From positions 82,054,862 through 82,118,861 of the forward strand of contig NC_080584.1 in NCBI RefSeq assembly GCF_029962835.1: a stretch of 64,000 nucleotides of DNA, given 5' to 3'. Positions 56,871 to 64,000 of this stretch are shown in pieces. The stretch's first letter is position 1, and each line of letters starts with the position of its first letter. The position numbers and the translations under genes were made by a program. The notes under the pieces were generated by a model. It did not search any database, had not been told where the DNA came from, and was given only the letters and a program-made list of their open reading frames with translations. The DNA is from Magnolia sinica. Taxonomy: Eukaryota; Streptophyta; Magnoliopsida; Magnoliales; Magnoliaceae.

Positions 56871-58254
56871 TGAGGATCTGAAGAGAGAGAGAGAGAGAGA
56901 GAGAGAGACGATAGATCTGATGAAGACGAGAGAAATATTGGAGAAGACAAAGAGAAGAGCTAGGGTTCGTTTCGGTGAGGAGTTGCAATCAGTGTATATG
57001 CCCCTTGTTTATCTAGCCTGCACGGAAATCGGCAATGGAGGAGAGGATTTTGCAGCAGAGAACAAGGTTTTGCTCTCAGATCGAACACCAAACCCTAATC
57101 ACTGATATTGCAATGCAAAAATGACAGGATTTTCCACTTCTTGAGCAAGATTTCAGTGAAATCAACAAAAAAAAGCTCCTCAATCGAACCAAAAAATGCG
57201 GAAATTGGATTTTGAACGGCCAAATGGGAAAAACGCACGAAAATGAGAGATTTCTGCCCCGATTTCTGATTTTCGAGAGAAATTAGTAGGAAAAAAAAAA
57301 GAGATCGAGTACCTAAAATCGGAGAAGAGATTCAGAAGATGAAAAATTAGGGCTTGAGCTACGGATTGATTGGAAAACGTAGCGACTGCAATGAAATGTG
57401 TCGGCTTCGTTCTTTAAAGACTGTTAAGCCGACACGCGTGTACAACTCATCTAGTGCATAAGCCACCACGTATGATAGCATGGCATATAGATCAAATAAA
57501 TCCATTCCATTCATCATGTAGATCTCACTGTATTATAAGGATATAAAGGTGGTCCACTCATTTTCTGGGCCACTAAATCAGAAGTAAATGGACGTGTTAT
57601 AAAACTTCAGTTGATTTTTTTCACAATGGTATTTTTTTCAATTAATTGTGGCCCACCTGTCTAGTGGACCCATCTGGCTCCAGGGACAGTGAATCTATAT
57701 AATGGTGCCCTTCCAATGAATGGCTTGGATTTTGCAATCGTGTGTCATGCTGGTGTATTTGTTGGCATGTGCGTTAGCTGAGGTTTACATGTGCGTGGGC
57801 TTAGCAAAAATAAATATAAATAAAAGCAAGGAGTGGTTGAGAAGCTGGACCATTGTACTTTTACTGTAAAAGAACTAAATAGGTGAAATTATACAATGCT
57901 CTAGACAAATGTTTGTATGTTCATACTCCATCTTGTGGAAGTGAAGAACATGGGTCAGTGATCTGAACCGATGAAGATAAGGACCCCACTATAAATGGAC
58001 AATAAATTAAAAAATTCTCTGGATGGAGAGATCCTGACCCTTGTAAGAAACAAAATATGGCAACATTCCACATTCCACGGATAGAAGATAGAAGACCATT
58101 TTTTTTATGGGGGATGGTTAGCCAATGGGCTATCCAGAGTGAGGTCCTTCATATCAACGGTTTGGATCACGGGGAAGTCGGCCACTCTTGTAAGAAAAAG
58201 AGTAAAAACTGTGAAATAGTAATACTTTTTTTTTTCATACGAAGTAAACTTTTT

Positions 58255-59150
58255 GGCCTCGGTTCATAACTGAGGCTGAAAACGTAGAGTTTTGGCCTCG
58301 GTTTGTAACTGAGGCTAAAAGTAGAGTTTTGGCCTTAGTATCTCTACAACTTAGGCTAAAAAAATTGACTTCTGGCTTCCATACCTATGCAATTTAGGCT
58401 TTAAAAAAAGCCTAAAATGTAGGTCTTTCGCCATGGTTCCTATGCAATTGAGGTTAAAAAGTACACCTTTCGCCTCGGTTCCTATGCAACTGAGGTTAAA
58501 ATGTAGACCTTTCGCCTCGGTTTCTATGTAAATGAAGCTAAAAAGTAGACCTTTCGCCTCAGTTTTTATGTAAGTGAGGCTGAAAAGTAGACCTTTCGCC
58601 TCAGTTTCTATGTAACTGAGGCTAAAAAGTAGACTTTTTGCCTCGGTTTCTATGCAACTGAGGCAAAAATGTAGATTTTTCGCCTCGGTTCCTATGTAAA
58701 TGAAGCTAAAAATTAGACCTTTTGCCTCGGTTCCTATGCAACTAAGGTTAAAAAGTAGACTTTTTGCCTCGGTTCCTATGCAACTGAGGCTAAAAATTAG
58801 ATCTTTCGCCTCGGTTCATATGCAACTGAGGCTAAAAAGTAGACCTTTCACCTCGATTCTTATTCAACTGAGGGTAAAATGTAAATTTTTCGCCTCGGTT
58901 CCTATGCAACTGAGGCTGAAAATTAGACCTTTCGCCTCGGTTCCTATGCAACTGAGGCTAAAAAGTAGACCTTTCGCCTCGATTCCTATGCAACTGAGGT
59001 TAAAAAAGTAGACTTTTAGCCTCAATTACCTAGCAACTGAGGCGAAAAATGAACTTTTAGCCTCAGTTCCTTAGCAACCGAGGCTAAAAAACACATTTAG
59101 CCTCTATTTTTTCAACTAAGGCTAAAAAATTGAGGCTAAAGGCCTACTTT
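58255..59150. repeat. Right subterminal array of about 41-bp palindromic units
   Basis: About twenty units of the form GCCTCGGTTCCTATGCAACT then GAGGCTAAAAAGTAGACCTTTC. Each unit is itself an inverted repeat (GCCTCGGTT...AACTGAGGC). In other elements of this superfamily such subterminal arrays bind the transposase. Confidence 0.9.
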
Positions 59151-59545
59151 CTTGTAGTGAGAATTTCATTTACAAGCAGTTCATTCTCAGTGACTAAATT
59201 CTCACTCGTAGAAGAACTCGGCAGAGCGTCTGAAGTTCTAGAAGCAGCTGAAGTGACTTTGGATGAGGATGGGGCATCCTTAAACAAGGAGCGAACTACA
59301 CGGTGTGAGCTCTGAATGCCTTCAACATGACTCCTTTGCTCTAAGACTGGAACAGGAGGCTCAGCTAAAGAACTGGGTGTTGAAGATGAAATATGAGCAA
59401 TTGGTGGCACTGTCGGGCTACCATTCTCCTTTGCTTCAAAGTATTTAGACCGCGTATCCGAGAGAGCACATTCCATCCGTTCAATGCCAGCACTACCACT
59501 CAGATGTTGCACTTTCTCCCGCAGAAGTTCCTGATCTTCTAAAAC

Positions 59546-60384
59546 CTAAGCATCATGAAACATAAGAAACCATTAAAGCATTGATCATATATTGATCAAC
59601 AAGTAGCCATCCAAACTACACCCACAAAGAGAAAACATCATTTAAGCTTAAAACTTCACCTCTTCATCAGCCACAACCTTCACCACAGAACCCACCTTTT
59701 GAAATTACTTTCAGCAAACAATTGCTCAGCCCCAAAGGCTTTCTGCAACCATGATCCATGCATTGCTAGGAAGCATTATACCATAGTATTGTGGTAGAGC
59801 ATGGCCGACCCAATAAACTGGGATAAGGCTGAGATGATGTTACAGTTGAATGTGGTGGAACCAACTCATACATCACATCCACCATATGGGAACTGCTTAC
59901 ATGGACCAGACCGTAAGGTGGCTAGACCATTCATCGAGTGAGCAGCAATGTGGATGCCCCACAATTCAAAAAACCATTTCTACTCACACTTCCCCTGCTT
60001 ACACTGCAATATCTGTTTTCTTGTCAGTAAAAGAAAAATGAATCAATGGAAACTAGTCTAACCATTAGAAGACTTCTAATCTGCACAAGAGATTATCTAA
60101 AGGATATCTATTTACTTATTGTAGCTCAGTCCCTCAACATGGGTCCGATGGAATGTGGGATATGTATGATCCATCCAGCAGGTTGTCCCCATCTTGTTGA
60201 TGACAATGTCCCAAAAATCAGGCTGGTCCAACCCTTTTTGTGGGTCGCATTGCACGAACCAAAGGATGGCTAAAAGGGAAATCCATATAGTGATCCGTTT
60301 GTTTCTGCGACCATCACAGAGCAAACAGGCCCAGTTTTTGGGCAGAGCTTGTACACGGTGGGGCCATATAATGATTTTGATCAG
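59546..60384. other. Stretch between the TCP11-like exon and the SNF2 exon
   Basis: No gene assigned. On the minus strand around 59690-59760 a short open reading gives SWLQKAFGAEQLFAES, which looks coding but was not recognised. The stretch 60110-60330 resembles a dispersed non-coding repeat. Confidence 0.35.
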
Positions 60385-60550
60385 AAGAGTATTCTGGGGA
60401 GGGAAAATTCAATGTGATGATTACACACTATGACCTTATTATCCGTGACAAAGCTTTTTTAAAGAAAATTCTTTGGTACTATATGGTTGTTGATGAAGGG
60501 CATCGATTAAAAAATCATGAGTCTGTTCTTACACGTACCCTTGTGTCAGG
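60385..60550 (+). pseudogene. SNF2 chromatin-remodelling ATPase exon (CHR12/CHR23-like)
   Basis: One exon bounded by an acceptor (TGATCAG, first base 60385) and a donor (gtatgt at 60551) encodes [20 protein letters not shown], then [20 protein letters not shown], then [15 protein letters not shown]. The DEGH motif is the Walker B (motif II) of SNF2 helicases, and the flanking words match plant CHR12/CHR23 (MINU) ATPases. No stop or frameshift is present in it. Neither the P-loop exon before nor the LLTGTPIQN exon after was found, so this is an isolated exon. Confidence 0.8.
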
Positions 60551-61481
60551 GTATGTTTCATGCACACTTTCTGATCACTTATCTCGTCTTAATTAATATT
60601 TTTCAAGACCTTGCAATGGTATGCAACTGACAGGTAGCCATGCCTTGTCTCTTCAAATGAGAATTGCTTATACACACTACATTGCTATTGATTGATCTTC
60701 TTCTGCAAAATGTTCTTTAAGTTGTCTTAATGCAATATGAAGCTAGAATTAAGCCTAGTTTTAGGAACTAAACAAGTAGGATTGCATGTACCAGATTTTG
60801 GAATACTTTCTAGCTTTCCAAATGCAATTAGTCATACACAAGAATCAAAGAAAACAAAAGATAGAGAACGTCAGAAGACTGGGAAAGAAAATCAGGGGTA
60901 GGTTAGGCATGCACAAATAGATTATAGAGATACATAGCCAAAGAAAATGGCATTTTCTTCATTTGTTAATGGCCCATTTTCTCTAAAATGACATTGCTGG
61001 TACAATTGTTAAAATGACATTGTTGGTTCTGTTTAGATGTTGCTAAAGATTAGACATGATATTTCATGAAAATATCATGATATATTGTGCCACATTAGAC
61101 ATGATATTTAGTGCAACCAAGATGTTAAGAAGTTGTATGGATAAAAAATTGTATGGTGGCGGCAAATACCATGAAATTTCATGATTAATCAGTCTAATTT
61201 GGTGCAGATTTTCATGAAATTTGGTACCAAACACTCTTTAAGCTAAAATTTAAAGAATAATAAAGAAAGAAAAAGAAAAAGATTAGGCTAGAAAAGCAAA
61301 GTAGCATCCAAACGAAAAAACATTCTTCACTTCGAAAGTAAATAAACCATGTCCAAAATCAAAAGTAAAAAAACCTAACATACACATACTGACATATAGA
61401 TTAGGTAAAACTTTCATACATTTAATATCCTCTATATGATGAATGCCTTTGTGGCATGTAACTAAATGAACCTTATCCGTA
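60551..61481. other. Unassigned AT-rich DNA
   Basis: Contains repeated ATGATATTT/TTTCATGAAAATATCATGA palindromic stretches around 61050-61230. No recognisable gene. Confidence 0.4.
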
Positions 61482-62295
61482 TTAGTAACCCCCTCCTCCA
61501 CCTCCTCCTACACATCCACCTTCATCGCCAAATTCATCCTTCGGTTCTCTTTTTATAGATTCAACTGCAGGAGAACTCTTGGGCGACTCTGAGCTGGATG
61601 TGTCCAAAAATTGGTCGTTCACCTCTGCTGAATCGGATGGTGGGGTTCCCTTCCCATCGTCCTCATTCACAGATGCAAGAAATTTTTTCAGACGCTTTTT
61701 ATGATCCGATTTGTACGAGATTCCCAATATCCTATAAAATGTTGCAAGACTTTTAACAAACTTTGATAGTTTACTTGTGCCTGCTTCAACATCATGTTGT
61801 CTCGGAGGTGGATGTTGTTGTCTGGTACTTCTTGATCTGTATGCCATTTACATGCTTTCTTTGACGGCCTCTTTAAAATCTCGTTCTTCTTACTCCCTTA
61901 AAATTCTCTCTTGTTCTTCTTCTCTACTGATTGTGGTTGTGGAAGGCCTGGAACTAGAACTAGAGGCAGTTGTAGTTCCTCTTCATTTATAACAGACCTA
62001 CTTCTATATATTCTTTGGTTAGTTGTATTGGTTGTAGTTGCAGAGTGAGGGGTGTGGGAAGTCAAAGTATTAGAATCAAGGATGACTCTAAATAAATCTC
62101 GAACCTCCTGAGAAGCTTTGCTACAAGGTGCGGCGTCTCCTCCCAGACAAGCCAAATGTAATTTAAGTCTATTTGTTTTGTTGACAAACTGTTTTCCACA
62201 CAACTTATATTTCAACTTTATCTTTCCATCCTGGGAGTAGGTTTGGACTCCACAATCCCAAATATCTGCCGATGCATCATCTTCCGATGATATAT
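61482..62295 (-). pseudogene. hAT-type BED-finger N-terminal region with Gly-rich end
   Basis: The minus strand encodes DISSEDDASADIWDCGVQTY, then KLKYKLCGKQFVNKTNRLKL then HLACLGGDAAPCSKASQEVR. This is the BED zinc finger found at the start of plant hAT transposases, though the first Cys of the CX2C pair is replaced (YKLC). A linker follows with two stops (in ILRE-stop-EERDF and ESM-stop-MAYRSRS), then a Ser-rich part and a C-terminal GGGGGGGY. The hAT catalytic core does not follow it. BED domains bind DNA. It lies to the left of a hAT core on the same strand, the wrong order for one element. Confidence 0.75.
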
Positions 62296-62523
62296 CTCGT
62301 GTATATCTGGTTAGCTTAGAACAACAAAAAAAAATTTAAGTTATGAATAAATGCAATTACCTAACAATATAATAAGATATTTAAACAACATTATCTAATT
62401 GCATAGTACTAATGAAAAAGGAGAAATATTCATCCACCCAAAAACATAACCATAAAACTTCAATGTAACTGTTTTAACAAAATTACAAATAACATGATAT
62501 AACAAAATTAGAAGGCATCAAAA

Positions 62524-64000
62524 TCATATTGCAAATGCAGGCACTGTCTCTTCGATCTTGTCACTCTCCTCTTCATCGAACTCCTCATCAATATAGGTCT
62601 CTTTTCCCCACATCGAATACAGCCAATCCTGAGTAAAAATGAGTGCTTCAACCGATTCAGGTGTAAGTGAGCTTCTATACTTGCTTACGACCCTACTCCC
62701 CATACTGAACGCGGATTCTGAAGCCACAGTTGAAATTGGAATTGATAATATGTCGCGTGCCATTAACGAGAGCACAGGGTACTGTAACTTACCAGATCTC
62801 GTCCTCCACCACTCCAAAATGTCAAAATCATCGCTTTTGTTTAGAACAGAATATCCTCCTTGAGATACTCTTCAAGTTCTGATCTATGCATCTGTACTTG
62901 AGTCCTTTCAACTGTGTATAGTAAGTCATGAAATCATCTGTTATATCTTCTTTCGATTCATCAACAGCAGAATTAGAACCCACATGAGGAGATTGTTCTT
63001 TTGCGGCTCACGCATACAAATTATACAATTCACTAGCTGCACCAGAAATCTTTTCGGTCTCAGCAACACCCATCACACCATACAACCTATTACATATGAA
63101 GCCAACTATAAACATCTAGTACCAGGGATCAAGAATGACTGCAACACCCATTAACAGACTACACTCAGACCAATACTTATCAAACTTTATCTGCATACCC
63201 ATGGTTATGAAGTGTAAAAAATCTTGTCCACTACTGCTTTTGCGCAAGGCATCTTTTACCTTCTAAGGTTCAGGCAGAAATATATTTGCTGTTAGATACT
63301 TGCAGCCCGAAAATTTCTTCGTGCTATTGTAAAAAATAGAAAGGAACTTACGAACTGATTGAGCTGTTGACCAATCATCTTCAGAAGGCAGTCAAATATA
63401 TGCATTATTACGCTCCGCATAGTGAGAAAAGGCAGGTCTCAAATCTATCACTAAATCTAACATTTCAAAAGTTGATTTTCAACCTGTCGTGACATCCAAC
63501 TTCATCGTTCTCTGAGTTGACAAATTCATCCACTTTACGATCTCATTCTATGCATGTAATCGTGAAGGTAACCCCCGTATGTACTTCACACTCTCTCTTA
63601 TGTTTTCGATCGTGGGATCAATTGTTTTAAGACCTTCTTGTATAATCAAGTTTAGGATGTGGGCACAACACTTAATATGAAATATCTTTCCACCAAAATA
63701 CAAGTCACTGGTGGCCTTAAACTGGTTGCGCAAATTCATTATCACGCTATCATTTGTAGAGGTATTGTCTAGTGTAATTGTCGAGATCTTCTTCTCAATT
63801 CCCCACTCCATTAGACATCTGTGTATGCAATCTAAAATCATCAAACCACTATGAGGAGGCGTAAGATAACGGAAGTTTATTATTCTCTTGCAAAGCCTCC
63901 ATTCGGCATCAACGTAATGAGGAGTTAGGGGCATATACCCCTTTCGTTGATTGGATGCCGTCTACAAATCTGATGTCAGGCTAATTCGAAAAATCGTGGC
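62524..64000 (-). pseudogene. hAT transposase core and dimerisation domain, broken, runs off the window
   Basis: Reading leftwards on the minus strand from the window edge: SLTSDL-stop-TASNQRKGY, MPLTPHYVDAEWRLCKRIIN, TITLDNTSTND (RNase H-like fold), FHIKCCAHILNLIIQEGL, then KFLSIFYNSTKKFSG, KFDKYWSECSLLMGVAVILD, and the C-terminal dimerisation part PVLSLMARDILSIPISTVAS then ESAFSMGSRVVSKYRSSLTP, ending FAI at 62524. Stops and frame changes occur (for example near 63265, 63120 and 63955). This is the typical plant RICESLEEPER/DAYSLEEPER-like hAT. The N-terminus lies beyond 64000. Confidence 0.9.

Larger units (their letters stand above)
52673..59159. mobile_element. Pack-CACTA element (6,487 bp) carrying a SEC14-like gene fragment
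   Basis: Left end CACTACAAGAAAAGGGGGCT. Right end, read on the minus strand from 59159, CACTACAAGAAAGTAGGCCT. A perfect 3-bp duplication AGA flanks it (52670-52672 and 59160-59162). Both subterminal regions carry repeats of GCCTCGGTT...AACTGAGGC palindromes. No transposase was recognised, so it is non-autonomous. Cargo is the lipid-transfer gene fragment at 54963-56185. The element lies in an exon of a T-complex protein 11-like gene. Confidence 0.9.
52603..59545 (-). pseudogene. T-complex protein 11-like gene exon, split by a CACTA element
   Basis: On the minus strand an exon starts after an acceptor (GCTTAG, first base 59545) and encodes VLEDQELLREKVQHLSGSAG, IERMECALSDTRSKYFEAKE, VVRSLFKDAPSSSKV and TENELLVNEI. 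It breaks at 59163, and resumes at 52672 beyond the inserted element, coding AFPDSFVVNNEDQTVIQ, and ends at a donor (CAG then gttagt, last base 52603). Plant TCP11-domain proteins have ERMEGALS.TRSKYF, VVRSLFKED, TENELIVNEF and AF.DSFN...EDQ.SIQ in this order, followed by a TMEKAFWDG segment not found here. The exon is open throughout once the insertion is disregarded. No other exons of the gene were identified, so it may be a fragment. Confidence 0.75.

Noticed and set aside
56830-57105. 91-residue open frame with Arg-Glu repeats
   Set aside because: The repeat comes from a GA microsatellite and the remainder shows no homology that I recognise.
58700-59011. 103-residue open frame with a 14-residue repeat (ASVPMQLRLK)
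   Set aside because: It is the translation of the 41-42-bp subterminal repeats; the unit is a DNA palindrome and shows no sign of coding selection.
58255-59150. CRISPR-like array of regularly spaced repeats
   Set aside because: Plant DNA; the spacers are as similar as the repeats and the array lies inside a transposon terminus.

Overview
This is plant nuclear DNA, built almost entirely of mobile elements, broken genes and host-gene fragments. Plant-type NUP98, NOT1, NPF transporter and CC-NB-LRR sequences, Tork-like copia elements, a Tekay/Del-like chromovirus and plant hAT and CACTA elements place it in a flowering plant. The many copies of a GTGGGCCCCACC...CACACCGTCCAT type motif remind me of magnoliid genomes, but that is an impression only. 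No complete, clearly functional host gene is visible.

Layout. 1-7.8 kb: decayed LINE tail, four exons of NUP98, a CACTA-like terminal region with palindromic TACCTACGAA/TTCGTAGGTA repeats, two exons of the CCR4-NOT scaffold NOT1, and a GCTACGG/CCGTAGC palindrome element. 7.8-10.6 kb: truncated copia element on the minus strand with a 237-bp LTR. 11.6-19.0 kb: near-complete copia element on the plus strand whose left LTR holds a 2.1-kb solo-LTR-like insertion with an ATGCT duplication. 19.0-46.7 kb: one CC-NB-LRR resistance gene on the minus strand, split just after its P-loop by a 24.9-kb CACTA-like element (21206-46114). That element holds fragments of an NPF transporter, SEC10, an Alba protein and UDP-sugar pyrophosphorylase, all on the plus strand, plus another solo-LTR-like unit and a 13.2-kb Tekay-like retrotransposon with 4.1-kb LTRs and a perfect GTGTA duplication. 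46.7-48.6 kb: a Mutator-type MITE with a 9-bp duplication 12 bp upstream of the resistance-gene start, then a MITE nested in another MITE. 48.6-52.6 kb: gene-poor DNA. 52.6-59.5 kb: an exon of a T-complex-protein-11-like gene split by a 6,487-bp CACTA element (TIR CACTACAAGAAA, duplication AGA) that carries a six-exon fragment of a SEC14-type lipid-transfer gene. 59.5-64 kb: one exon of a SNF2 ATPase (CHR12/CHR23-like), a BED-finger fragment and a decayed hAT transposase that runs off the right edge.

Main result. Two CACTA-like elements sit in coding exons. In both cases, removing the element and one copy of the short duplication gives back an open reading frame that matches the host protein family. 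Both carry intron-containing fragments of unrelated host genes (Pack-CACTA behaviour). The nesting gives an insertion order: resistance gene, then CACTA, then Tekay and solo LTR; and copia, then solo LTR.
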